From assembly GCA_032690845.1 (NCBI GenBank), contig CM064424.1, positions 38,887,511-38,951,510 of the forward strand: DNA of 64,000 nt. Reading direction: 5' to 3'. Each line of letters begins with the position of its first letter. The stretch's first letter is position 1. The position numbers were made by a program, and so were the translations under genes. Under the pieces are notes generated by a model. The model saw only the letters and a list, made by a program, of their open reading frames with translations, did no database searches and was not told the origin of the DNA. Positions 46,425-57,777 of the stretch are shown here, piece after piece. This DNA comes from Eleusine coracana subsp. coracana. Its lineage: Eukaryota; Streptophyta; Magnoliopsida; Poales; Poaceae.

Positions 46425-47552
46425 TGTTGGTGGCCCATAAAACACAATATCGGCTACCAACCGGTCAGGAAATGCATGGTAAAGACCAAAGATTAATAAA
46501 TATTTTTTTAAACTAATAAAGTTCCATGAGTTTTGGTGAGGTATGTGTTTGCAAGTATAAAAGAGCCAAAAATAGGCAAAAACATGAAGAAACACCGCAT
46601 TGGCCGATCACGACTGTGAAACACACCCGGCCGACAGGATCATTTACGGCTGACATCAACCACCCAGCTAATCAACCAGAGTCATTTTTAGGCTGATCAT
46701 CTGACCCGACTGATTTTGCAAAACACTTCACCGTGATGTTGTTTTCTCCTCCCAAACTAAAAGTGATGATATATGGCTAAGGAAAAGAAGGCCAACAAGT
46801 GGCCTAACCAGGAGAAGTCAAGGGGTGACCCGGAGGGGGTCGGCACTCGGCCAAGGCCGCCGCTTGGCCTAGGCCGCAACCCAGCCTCAGCTGCTGCCCG
46901 GCTTAGCTTGCCGCCTGGCCTCGGGTTACCACCCGGGGTTGCCAGCCCATGAAGCCCAATAGGCCTACCGGCCCCAAAATAAAGGAGTTGGTGTGAATCG
47001 ACCAAACAACCACCATCAGGACAAGATTCAATCCATCCAAGAGGAGTTGGTCACGAACCGACATGATCCAAGGGCCTCCTGGCCTGGGCTGCCGCCTGGC
47101 GGTGCATGCCGCCCGGCCGCCCGGCACACGTGGCCGCCCGGCGGACCGACTTTGGCCTGCCGATAGTTCTTCACCTACAAGTATCCCCTCTGCCCATTGC
47201 CACCTATAAATAGAGGGAGAATTCGGCAGAAAAAGGAGAATCAAGCAAGAAACACATCAAGGAGTCTATTATCCACTACTTGTGCTACTTAGTAGAGTAG
47301 GTTAGTTAGTAAGGAGTTAGAGTCTAGTCGAGAGCATCGCTCGAGATTTCGGAATTGTCTCAGAGTCTTGGTATGAGCTCTCTTGTATCTTTTCTCCTTT
47401 TGTAAGACTTATCCTTTATCAATATATTTGTCTTCCCCTTTATATCTTATCAAGTGTTTTTCTTAACTTAGTCATTTCCTTAAGTTATAATTATTAGGAA
47501 TAAACTTTCTTGCGTAGTTCACAGGTTTCTCGACTAGGATTTAAGTGCAAAG
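46425..47552 (+). repeat. 3' LTR of element A, truncated
   Basis: It starts TGTTGGTGGCCCATAAAAC after the polypurine tract and matches the 5' LTR up to the segment GTTTCTCGACTAGGATTTA at about 47,552. The remaining approximately 650 bp are replaced by unrelated sequence. TATAAATAG is at 47205-47213. Confidence 0.88.
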
Positions 47553-49265
47553 TGTTTTAAAATTCAAATAGTTTTTGTTTAGAATTAGCAATAAAAATTA
47601 GAAATAGGAAAAATGAAATTAGAAAAAGAAAAAGAACCTCGCGTGAGGCCTCCTGGGCCAATATCCCACTTGCGCTGCCCATTGCTCCTTTCCCCTCCCT
47701 TCTCTCTCTTGGCCTTTTTAGGCTAAAGTGCAACCTACCTACCTCGGCCCAGCATTGCGCTCAGCCCACCTTCGTGAGGCTGAGGAACACAAGCCGCCCC
47801 CTTCTTCCTCGCACGAAGCCGAGAGTTTCGTCTCCCAGGTGCAGCCGCAGAAACTATCGCCACCAATCGACTTTCTGCCTCCCCAAGCATGCAACCAGCG
47901 CCCCAACACTTCAAATGGATATGTCGTCCTGTCCTCTTCCAATTCAAATCATTTCCACCATCAATCATGCAGTATGGAGCTCGTATGGCCATTAATGGTG
48001 CCCTGTCCATTAAACCTCCAAAGTAGCTTTTCTTCTGCCTTCCATTGCCTCTTTGCCCTATAAAACAAGCCTGGAGGCCTTTGCCATGTATGGCGATGGT
48101 CCCTGCCTCCCCTCTCTCGGCCCCAACCTTTGGAGTCTAAGTTTCATCACCATCCCCCATGTTCCCGTCGCGTCCAGTCATGTTCGCTTTGACGTTCCCG
48201 GCGATCCACTCAACCAATCAATACCAAATTTCACTAGCTCGTGTTCCAGGTTTCCTCTCCATCATATCCAAGAATCAGAACCAGAGGAGCCACGAAGAGA
48301 CCAAAATCATGTTTGTCATAGCCGCTGCATCATGTCAATTCACAAACTACGTCTAACATGGTAATTTTGAGCCTTGCTTTGTTAAAAACTTTCATCCTTG
48401 TCGTGTTCAAGTAAGTCCTCTTCACGATCCTAGGAGTCCTCGCCAAGATCTGCCCATGGGACTCCAGGAACGTGTTTGTCCCACCAACTACCGCATCATG
48501 ACCTATACCCTGCGATCTCCAAATCAGGTGAGCAAATAGCTAAACCACTTTGCTGATATCTTGTTCCACAAGACTTCCAAGAAATAGGTTCAGGTTGTAG
48601 ATAAATTGGTGTACCCAATCAGCGGGAATGTGCAAGTCATGTATTGTGCTGTTATGGTCACAGCAGCAGCCGAGGTGCCTGCCAGCCTCGCGGCCATTTC
48701 AATGACTCGTGGCCCCTATAAAACCTAGCGCGAGAAATCCACGACCATCGCTAAAACTTCCTGAGACTTTTTGCATTCAATCTCGTCTGGAAGCATCATC
48801 CCGCCCGTCTTCCCCCACCTGCAGTCGTTGCTGCGCCACCATCGGAAACCAATGTCGACCGCCTGCCTCCCTCCTCCCTGGCTTCCGAAACGACCCACCG
48901 AGCTCACAACACGTCGCCCGCCTCCCCTTCCCTATCCCAGGCTGTTGTTGGCTTTCATAGCGCGTTGGTTTGTGCTAGTGTGCATCAATGGCACATCTGC
49001 CATTGAAGGCCGACAACCTCATGCCCGCTCGTCTCTCCCCCTCTCCCTTGCCTTGTAAAATTGCCCCAGACGTTGCCCTCTCCTGCTGCTACGTCCCCTC
49101 AATCACCCCCTATCCCTCGACCCTGGAGCCCATCCCCGTCGAGCTGCAATGACCGCCGCCACCTACCTCTGCAAATAGCCGCCTCCCGGCCTCCCTCACG
49201 CCGGTGCGACCCCATAGTGATGGAGCGCCGGCTGCGGCAAACTCTAGCGAGCCTCGCGCTGCGAC
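47553..49265 (+). repeat. Unassigned GC-rich, LTR-like sequence
   Basis: A short AT-rich lead (AATAAAAATTAGAAATAGG) is followed by about 1.6 kb of C-rich sequence with TATA-like boxes (CCCTATAAAACAAG at about 48,058 and CCCTATAAAACC at about 48,715). The ORF-like stretches are Pro/Ser/Arg-rich and overlap on both strands, as in LTR promoter regions. I think it is a fragment of a chromovirus LTR, plus orientation, but no second copy is in the window to prove it. No gene is supported. Confidence 0.4.
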
Positions 49266-50929
49266 TGAAAGTGCATCTAGGCCCCTAATTTTGTTTTGGT
49301 GATTGACGTCAATACAATTAAGAATGGACTAACATTTTCATTGAGTATGTGTGTAGATGACTATCTTTATTGATGAATGTAATGCATTGAAACAAAAAGA
49401 GAAAAGAAGATGGTCAAATTTGCCTCAAATTGAAAGCTCATTTTTCACTCAAGAAAAGAATGATCAATGATGTTTTTATTTTTTAATCTTGAGTATAGGT
49501 AAACCATACTATAAAGAGGGGTATAATTTACAAATTTGGTAAAGTCAAATGCTCAATCTTCCCAAGAATTCCAGTTCTGTCACCCTCTGTTTTTCCCTCA
49601 ACCGGCAGTGCCGATGGTTCTCACCGGCAGTGCCGGTAATCCCTCACAGAGGCGCTATGATGTCCAGACATTCTCTGGCATCTGTCTTGCTAGCACCGGC
49701 AGTGCCGATGGGGCTCATCGGCAGTGCCGGTCTATTCTCCCAGAGAAGGGTGCTTCCTCTATCTCTCTGGCTGTAGCCTACCGGCAGTGCCAGTCTAGCC
49801 GATTGGCAGTGTCGGTTCCCTCTTCACAGACAACCATTCTTTCTGGCTCTCTAGCTGACTGAGATCGGCAGTGCCAGTCCAACAGATCGGCAGTGCTGGT
49901 CAATGTCGCCAGAGACCATTTGCCTTCTTTGTGGCTGCCTCATCGGTAGTGCCGATGCCCTGATCGACAGTGCCGGTGCGGGCCGTCTCCATGACTGCGA
50001 TCTATGACAGTGTATCAGAAACCCTCCCTGTAGTGCTGATGGCTCGATCAGCAGTGCCGGTGTGGGGTGTCCAGACAGGCCAATGGCTCTTTTTTAACAC
50101 TTTGTATAAAAGGGATACACCCCCCTTCATGGATACCTCTTGGAACCCGAAAAACACTTTGCACTTTTGAACTCCACTCTCCTCACTCTCCCTCTCCAAG
50201 TCAAACCTTCAATCCTTGAGCTAGGGTTTGAGTGAGCCATTATTCTCTAGTGAAAAGAGCATCATTCGACTCTTGAGCATTCGATTTAACTATTTTTGTG
50301 ATTTGTGCTTGTTACTCTTGGAGCTTTGCTCCTAGATGGTTAGCGGTGCCCGTAGAGCTCCTATCTTGTGTGGTGACGCCTCGGGAAGTTTGTATTACCC
50401 TCCCGCAAGGGAATTGATAGTGGAAAACTTGAGCTTGATCTTTGTGGTTGCTTGAGTGAGAGAAGGGTTGAAACAGACCCGATCCTTTGTGGACTTCTCA
50501 ACGGAGACGTAGGGCTCTTTGTGAACCCGAACTTCAGTAACAAATCTTATGTCTCCGTGTGGTTTCTTATTTACTTATTGTTATTTTAATCTTCCCTAGG
50601 TTTTTCGCTCGTCCTTGTCATATTTGCTAGTTCTATTCATATAGCTCTTGTTTTATTATTCAGTTTTATTATTAGTGTTTCTCTCTACTACTATTGTAAC
50701 TTATTGTCTACTTAGTAACTACGGAACCACTTAAACTTAGATCTTACACGTTTTCTGTTTGCTCATCGGCACTGCCGGTCCAGCATCGGCAGTGGCTATC
50801 GGCAGTGGCTATCGGCACTGCCGATCCACCTCACTGGCACTGCCAGTCAGACTGATAAAATTTTCTAAGTCCAATTTTGCAAGATTTATAGATTTGCCTA
50901 TTCACCCCCCCCCCTCTAGGCAACTTTCA
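49266..50929 (+). repeat. 5' LTR of element F (Sirevirus-type copia)
   Basis: It starts TGAAAGTGCATCTAGGCCCC and ends TCTAGGCAACTTTCA, giving TGAAAGT/ACTTTCA inverted ends, 1664 bp. It is followed at once by an iMet-type primer site. TATAAAAGG is at 50105. About seven pairs of the palindrome CGGCAGTGCCG lie at 49,598-50,062 and 50,763-50,850. The 3' LTR is not in the window. Confidence 0.88.
50105..50113 (+). promoter_or_regulatory. TATA box in element F LTR
   Basis: TATAAAAGG, just downstream of the main palindrome cluster (49,598-50,062), which therefore sits in the upstream promoter position. Confidence 0.7.
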
Positions 50930-50930
50930 A

Positions 50931-50946
50931 TTGGTATTAGAGCAGG
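50931..50946 (+). other. Primer-binding site of element F
   Basis: TTGGTATTAGAGCAGG directly after the LTR; one mismatch in the TGGTATCAGAGC core of the initiator tRNA-Met complement. Confidence 0.85.
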
Positions 50947-50981
50947 ATCTTCTTGAAGGCTTAACCGCTTGAAGATAAAAG

Positions 50982-51019
50982 ATGACAAATGGAAAAGAAG
51001 TTCCACCAAATAAGACAAC
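50982..51019 (+). pseudogene. gag: Element F: first 13 codons of gag
   Basis: ATG 50982 (MTNGKEVPPNKTT) opens the gag of element F. It is cut by element E after ACAAC (51015-51019) and continues in the same frame after the second ACAAC at 61747-61751. Confidence 0.85.
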
Positions 51020-53005
51020 TGAAAGGACCTTGATGTCGCCTAGAGGGGGGGGGGTGAATAGGCGTTCCTGATATTTATTCCAAAACTCACAGCGGAATTA
51101 GTACAGCCAAAAACCGGACCCTCCGGTTTTTCAAACCGGACACTCCGGTTTTTGTCAGGGGATGGAATAAACTAAGCCCAAAGGAAACAAGCGGGAACTT
51201 TAAGCATGCACCCTACCACAGAAACAACAAAGCTAGAGCAAGGTGATTTCACACAGAAATGACCAAGATAGAACACTGTCCAAAACCGGAAACTATGGTT
51301 TTCTCGGGACAGAAAATAGAGGCAAGGGAAAAACAGCTCGTAGAGGAGATCTAGCACAATCCAAGCTATCAGAGGTTGCACACAAGCAAGAGAAAGTTTA
51401 TCCACTAAGGAAAACACGAGCAACTACTCATGCAACGTATGAGAAAATAAAGCAAGCTAGAACTTAAACAACAACAAGGAACAAGGGAGCACACGGGGAT
51501 TTATTTACCGGAGTTCGACCAACTTGCAACCATGTTGTCTACCTCTCCGTTGAGGAGCTCGATCACACTTGAGACGGGTCTCTTTCAACCCTTTTACCTC
51601 GCCAAGCAATCACCAAGATCAAGCTTGGATGACCAAGCAATCACCAAGATCCAGCCCGATACTCCACTAAGCTTGCTTCTTCGCTTGCGGAGGTGAAGCC
51701 GACCTTTATAAACTTTCCCAAGGCTCACCACAAACTTGGGAGCTCTAGGGCGACGCCTAGTCGTCTAGGAATCTTCAATTCCAAGAGTAACAAATGTTTC
51801 ACGGAATCATGCTATGCAAAAATGCTTGAGTGCTCAAACTTTCTCACAAAGAGTATCTCTCTCAACCCAATTCTCACAAAGAGATCAAACCTCACAAAGA
51901 GGAGTTGGGGAGAGTGCTAGAGGGCTTTGGATATGTTATTTTTTTGAATGGAATCAGCAGCCACTGAAAGAGGGGTTGGATGAGTATAAATACTCACCCC
52001 TCCAAAAGTAGCCGTTGGAAACTAGCCAGTGAAAACCGGACACTCCGGTTTCCGAAACCGTACCATCCGATTTTGGCTGAACTAGCCGTTGGAATTCAAA
52101 CCAGCCCAAAACCGGACACTCCAGTTTTCCTGGGATAGTGAGAGGATAGTGTGTGTTTGGCTATTGTGTGTTACTCTTCTCACTTGGTATTTTCTTTTGA
52201 GCATTGAGACTTAGCATATCATCCATGTAACATCCCTCTTGATAGAGCGGCATGCCTAAACTCAAGATTAAAAATAAAAGGAGATTTTCTTCAACTTGAG
52301 CTTGCATAATTTGAATCTTGCCACTTCTTCATCTTTAGCTTTATGAGAGATATAACATGTGTTTTTCACTTTTGGCGTCATCAACTAGAGCTTGTGACAT
52401 AGAATATTTGAAACCACATGATCATCTTCTATAATAAATTCATAAGTCACTTCATTTCTTCACTTTCATCATTAATTGATACTTGGCAACATATGACACC
52501 TTGTAGCTTGATCGGTTCACGATTATGCTATACTTACCCTTCACCATTGCATTTGGTCCCTCGGTGCCAAGACTCATCTTGCCCTTCTCCTTGCATGGTC
52601 CATCGCGGTCAAGTCAAGCCAATCACTTACCATCTTACTAACTTGAGCCATACATTACTTTGCATCATCCACATGAATTCTTTTGTCATTGTCTAGATAT
52701 TTGTGATCACTTTGCTTTTAATAGAGTATCCAATTATGAATCTGTAAGCAGTTGATCATCAACCTTTTTCATACATTCTTTGATCCTTGTGAACAAGCCT
52801 TTCAAGTAAATTCTCAATCATACAATGAATATCTATGTCACACAATTTGAGTCGATGTACACTTTGAATAATAATATCCACATTGAGACATACAAGGTAC
52901 ATTTGTTAATTATGTCTTGCTAATATACTCACAAGAATCATTAGTCCTTTAATCACATTGTCATTCAATACACCAAAACCCACTAGGGAACTAGATGCAT
53001 TTTCA
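51020..53005 (-). repeat. 3' LTR of element E (Sirevirus-type)
   Basis: On minus it starts TGAAAATGCATCTAGTTCCC at 53005 and ends CAAGGTCCTTTCA at 51020 (1986 bp). It matches the right LTR with roughly 2% differences over the part I compared (about 13 in 720 bp). Flanked by ACAAC at 51015-51019. Palindromes of the AACCGGAC-type occur near 51,115, 51,285, 52,030 and 52,108. Confidence 0.93.
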
Positions 53006-53025
53006 ATCTCCCCCTTTTTGGTGAT
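53006..53025 (-). other. Polypurine tract of element E
   Basis: On minus it reads CCAAAAAGGGGGAGAT directly before the LTR start, the typical Sirevirus-type polypurine tract. Confidence 0.88.
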
Positions 53026-54033
53026 TGATGACAACTTGGATTAAAGCTTACAATAGATATTCAATAAAAATATTAAATGCAAACATATAGGTGAGCTCCC
53101 CCTAAATATGTGCATATTTGAATTGAATTCAAACCTTGGCCTCAAATGCCATTTGCACATTTTAAAGAAAGACATGAGAGCTCCCCCTATATGTGTGCAT
53201 TCGTGAGGTGCAACAAATGTGTGACAATTCAGTTCATGATGCATGCGTCAAGAAGATCACAAAGAACAAAAAGGAACATATGTGTTGTCTCGTAAAACCG
53301 GAGCATCCAATTTTGAAAATCGGACCATCCGGTTTTTTCCAGATTTCACATAATCTAGAAAAACATTACACCAAATCATTATGCATCACATATTACCACA
53401 AATAGTCTTAAACATAATTAAAACAAGGTTCACACACAAATCACACATTACAATTTGTTCTCAAGTCCACAAGAGAAGAAAAACGAACAGGATACACTGG
53501 TCAGGGCAAAACCGGACCATCCGATTTTGAAAACTGGAGCATCCGGTTTTGCTACCATAACTGAAATAAGGAACTAATCAGGTGCCACTGTATTGATCTT
53601 TAATCTTCTCTCCCCCTTTGTCATCTAGCACCAAAAGGAGTGATCATTTACTCTAAAGCTCAAGCGTGAAGTCCAAAGCACTTTTCTTCGAAATGATTTT
53701 TCCTTAATTTTGAGGGGGATCAGATTGAGGTTGTGGCTGACCATATGCTGCACCACCATCAAAGGCAGGTGGTGGACTAGAGGTGGAAGCTCCTGTGCCA
53801 CTATAACCATAGCCATAGCCACCCAGGCTCATGTCACCATAGATCTGAGTGGCATAGTCATCCTGCTGCTCAAAACTAGCCATCCTATCTTCCCAACTCT
53901 CCATAGGACTTGCCTCTGATCCAATAGGAGAACAAGGTGGCTCAATTTCTAGCTTGTTGTGAATTTCTTTGACTCTCTTAGTAATCTTCTTCCTTTCCTA
54001 CCTCTCATGATGAGCTCTCACATCAGACTCATA
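53026..54033 (-). other. Element E: 3' noncoding stretch with palindromes
   Basis: About 1 kb without a supported gene. It contains palindrome pairs at 53,294-53,337 and 53,506-53,552. The segment 53,620-53,910 has a Tyr/Gly/Pro-rich reading on minus (GYGYGYSGTGASTSSPPPAF), possibly the decayed end of the adjacent ORF. Confidence 0.5.
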
Positions 54034-55411
54034 CTACTTCTTGTTGAGGCAAAAGAGCATGTTCATTATTCTTCTCAAAGGTGAGGGTGACTTGTCTACC
54101 TGCTGCCCACTGCCACTAGCATCCATGGAAGGTGGTACACTGTGAGATGAAGGTGCCATAGGCTGAGTGTGGGCTATAGGATCTGCTGCTGTGTCCTCCT
54201 GTGGGTGAGCCACTACCTTGATCTTGTACCTTGTGTGGATGCTATCACATACAAATGTGCCACCGGTGACTTTCTGAATCATATGCATGATATACGGCGC
54301 ATACCCACAACTCTTCAAAGAGTGATTTGTAATGCCCTTTATCACCTCCCATATGAAGTTGAAGACTAAGAAGGGAGTACCATGTGGAGGAGTAGGACAC
54401 ATAGCAGCCAAAATGTTTTTGTTGTAGGAGGAAATGGCTGTGGAGTCACCTTCCCTAGGTGTGAGAGTCCGTCTGAACATCCTGTTGATGTAGTAGTAGA
54501 AGGGGAGGAAATCAGTGGTGTGCCCTCTGTTGCCTTGCTTGTTCCTTGGGTACATGAAACCCATTCTGTCCGCCTTTAGAGCATGATGCAAGTGAAGTCT
54601 GCGGCGGTTAGCATCATTCCTTCCAAAACCAAGCAGCCTTGCAAACTGAGCGTAGCTAATCTCATACCACTGTCCCTCAGTCATCCAGTGGAAGTTTCTC
54701 ACATTCCCATGCTCTTCAATATATACAGTGGCATAGAACTGAGCAATAATCTCATTGTTCCAATTCTTCTGAAATGCCATGATATCACTTACACTCTTGG
54801 CCTTACATTCTGCCACTACACTGTTGATGATAGCATCATCCTTAGCAATCAGGTAGCCCCAATCAACGCACTGAGCAGCTGAAATAGCCTTGGTCTTTGG
54901 AATGATGGAAGTGTGACCAAAACCTATAATCTGTTCCATGCTGCTTTGGAGAGGCTCTGTAGTTGATTGCTCTCATCTTTCTCACTTCATCCACATTTCC
55001 CTTGTAGTTGACTTTTTGCCTCCATGATGGAGTTTGAGGAATAGTAAATTTAGGATTACCAAAGTCAACATGACCCACTGGAACTGGCTCATCAACATCA
55101 AAGGTTTCCTCATCCTCCTGCATGATATCATCCTCTCCTTCTGCTGCCCTGGAGGATTCGGCCTCCCTAGGGTGACTAGGCCTTGGAGGAGATGGTACCC
55201 AAGTCTCATCCTCAACATCATCATCACAGGAAGTCCCACTGTCACTAGGCTCTGAAGCTGGTTCCTCCTGAATTGTCAGTGTGCCTCGAGGCATCTTTTT
55301 TACCACTTGTTTCCTTCTCTGATAGATTCTATCATCATGCTTTGCCTTCACATTTCTTTCACCCTCAAGATCCGACATACTGTCCCTATCATAAATAGGA
55401 GTGAACAACAC
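54034..55411 (-). pseudogene. Element E: ORF in env position, ATHILA ORF-1-like, frameshifted
   Basis: Two overlapping frames form one protein broken by a small frame change at about 54,925. The first (55411-54863) has a basic then acidic Ser/Glu-rich N-terminus (KKMPRGTLTIQEEPASEPSD) and ends at TDYRFWSHFHH. The second (54939-54034) carries a conserved-looking domain (FHWMTEGQWYEISYAQFARL, FLPFYYYINRMFRRTLTPRE) and a Ser/Pro-rich tail. From memory it resembles the ATHILA ORF-1/putative plant transposon protein group. It lies between the lost pol and the 3' LTR, where Sireviruses may carry an env-like ORF. I see no clear signal peptide or membrane segment. Function unknown. Confidence 0.65.
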
Positions 55412-57777
55412 ATAGGAAACAGCCTTGACATAGAGAGAGAGGGTTAGAACTCACAATGAATCAACAGATTGTATATTGTTCATCTCTGGGAAAACCGGAC
55501 CCTCCGGTTTCAAAACCGGACCATCCGATTTTTCCAGAGTACATCAACATGTATACTGTCATCTTTTCCCTAGATTCTAATGGAATTGGAATACAATTTG
55601 AGCATGGTGCTGGTAAGAAATCTCCTACAAGCTGAAATAACCAAGAATTATCAATTTAGGATTTGTCTAACAAAAACCAGACCATCCGGTTTCAGACACC
55701 GGACCATCCGGTTTTCACAGTCAAACCCTAGGTTGTTAATCCTGATTAATTTTGGCCATATGACGTCAAACAAATTGAAGGGAGCAAATCTACGGCATAC
55801 TAGGAGACTATGTTCCGAAGGAAATTCAAATCTGACAAGGTACCTAAGAGATCGAACCAAAAGAATCTAGGGTACCTTGAGAGAGCGTGACAATCCAAAA
55901 TCCATAGGAGGAATCCGGAGTCTCCGGAGTTGGAGACCTTGATTTCACCAAGAAATCACTTTCCCAATGGTGGGAGCCTTCAAATCGCCAATGTGGAGGA
56001 GGAGACAGAGGAGCCGGCGTCGGTTTGAGAGAGAGAAGAATGAATAGACTCGAAGGGGTAAGTTCTGGCAGGATTGAGTTAAACTCGAGAAAACCGGACT
56101 GTTCGATTTGGAAACCAGACTGTCCGGTTTTGCCTGAACAGATAGACAAAACTAGATCTTTGACATATTCTCCTCTACTCTTTTCTATGTCTTGATTCTT
56201 CTCCACTTTCAACATCCTTTTTTCATAATTGTAGATGTTATTTCCATATTATTCCTTTGCACTACTCTCTTCCACTTCTTGCAAAAGCTATTTCATATTC
56301 ACCTTCTTCTTTTGAAAACTTATCAAAAAAAAAAACTCATTTTCTCAGTTTTTGCTCATTTCAAATTCTTATCCTTTGATGTGTAACTCTCTTCTACAAA
56401 GAATTTGTGAGAAAATGCTTCATTCTTTGCGCCTTCTTGTACCCTTGAAGATGTGAAGATTGGAATAGAGGGATTTGATTTTGGGACTTGAGATAGAAGT
56501 GTGGTTAGGTAGCAATCAAACAAGTTTAACTATAGCCACAATTTGTTCGATGTGATCACAAAGATCAAGAGTCAAATGTCTTTCAAAATGCACACAAAAC
56601 ATGATTAAGGTGTTTTTGAAAAATTTCTATCCTAACTCACAAATAGTATGTAGTGACAAGAGCCCCACACATACCAAGGCAGATCCTACCACATGAGTTA
56701 TATATGCATAGGGAACAAAGAACAAAGACCATAAAGGCGAACTCACCTTGGCCTTATCTAGCTTTTTGCTCGATCATATTAGTTAGCACTGCATCATCCT
56801 TGTTCTTGATGCACTTTCAATGGTGGATGATGACATTTATGGCACAAGCTAGAATCACTCGAAAATTGATCACCTTGAGAGGGATAGATCACCGAAGATC
56901 TTTCCATGTACTTGCTGCTCACATGATCACTTGAAGTGTAAATATTAGTTCTCCTTAACTTATGACATAGGATGAATCTCCCCGTTAATATATGCACCAA
57001 ACTATTGAATAATTTTTGTATGTGCATTTTTGCTCGGTTAAGGAGTTGAGGAGACACAAACTATATCTTAGTTAAGGCATACATAATTATAGCTAAGAAA
57101 GCAAGGGAAACAAGGAATACTCACAAAGCATTGACTGTAGGGTGTTGATATGCATTCTGGTCAAAACCGGACCCTCCGGTTTCACAAACTGGACCATCCG
57201 GTTTTTCCAGAGTCTGGAATTCACCCATGTGTCGGACATGTCCGATGACCATAGGACATGTCCGTTGACTTTAGAGTGTCATGCTTTCTGTAGTCCGATG
57301 GATTTATCCGATGCGTCAGACATGTCCGATGCATCTCATTTTTTTTAGGGAAACCGGACCATTCGGTTTGGCAATCCGAAGCATTCGGTTTTTCTGAGTT
57401 CTTGTTTTTCAGGTTCTTCACTAGACTTTCTTTTCTTCTTGCTTTGTGTTGCTTTCTTGGCTTCTTGTTTGTGTTCATCAATCTTGAGAGCTATTCAAAA
57501 AATGAGTTCTCTGAGGGAGACATTAATTGCATCTTTTTACAAAATCATTCATGCTTGCATACTTGAGGGCACTTCTCAAGTAGTAACATGAACTTGTGGA
57601 TTCATCGCTGCAGGAATGTGGAACAAGAAAGGGATGTTTAGTGATACTTATTCTTTTCCTTGATGTCATTGATGTAGATAGTATTGGAATGTCTCCACAC
57701 TTGGCAAGTTGCATAGTATCCATTTATTCTTGTGCATGCCATGTCATCAATGCATCAACTGCAACTCATGAACACTT
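55412..57777 (-). other. Element E: 2.4-kb internal spacer where pol should be
   Basis: No protease, integrase, RT or RNase H motif is readable in any frame. It is AT-rich and holds palindrome pairs at 55,490-55,535, 55,672-55,720, 56,091-56,136, 57,162-57,206 and 57,347-57,393. Two GTCGGACATGTCCGATG-like repeats (CATGTCCG palindromes) occur at 57,232-57,330. Confidence 0.7.

Noticed and set aside
47728..49288. Cluster of plus-strand ORFs with Pro/Ser-rich products
   Set aside because: There is no consistent codon pattern, no domain and no splice-consistent structure. It resembles the LTR promoter regions elsewhere in the window.
49598..50062. Regularly spaced short repeats that might look like a CRISPR array
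   Set aside because: Units are 10-16-bp palindromes in pairs with uneven gaps between pairs, inside a plant LTR. There are no 25-40-bp direct repeats with unique spacers and no cas genes.
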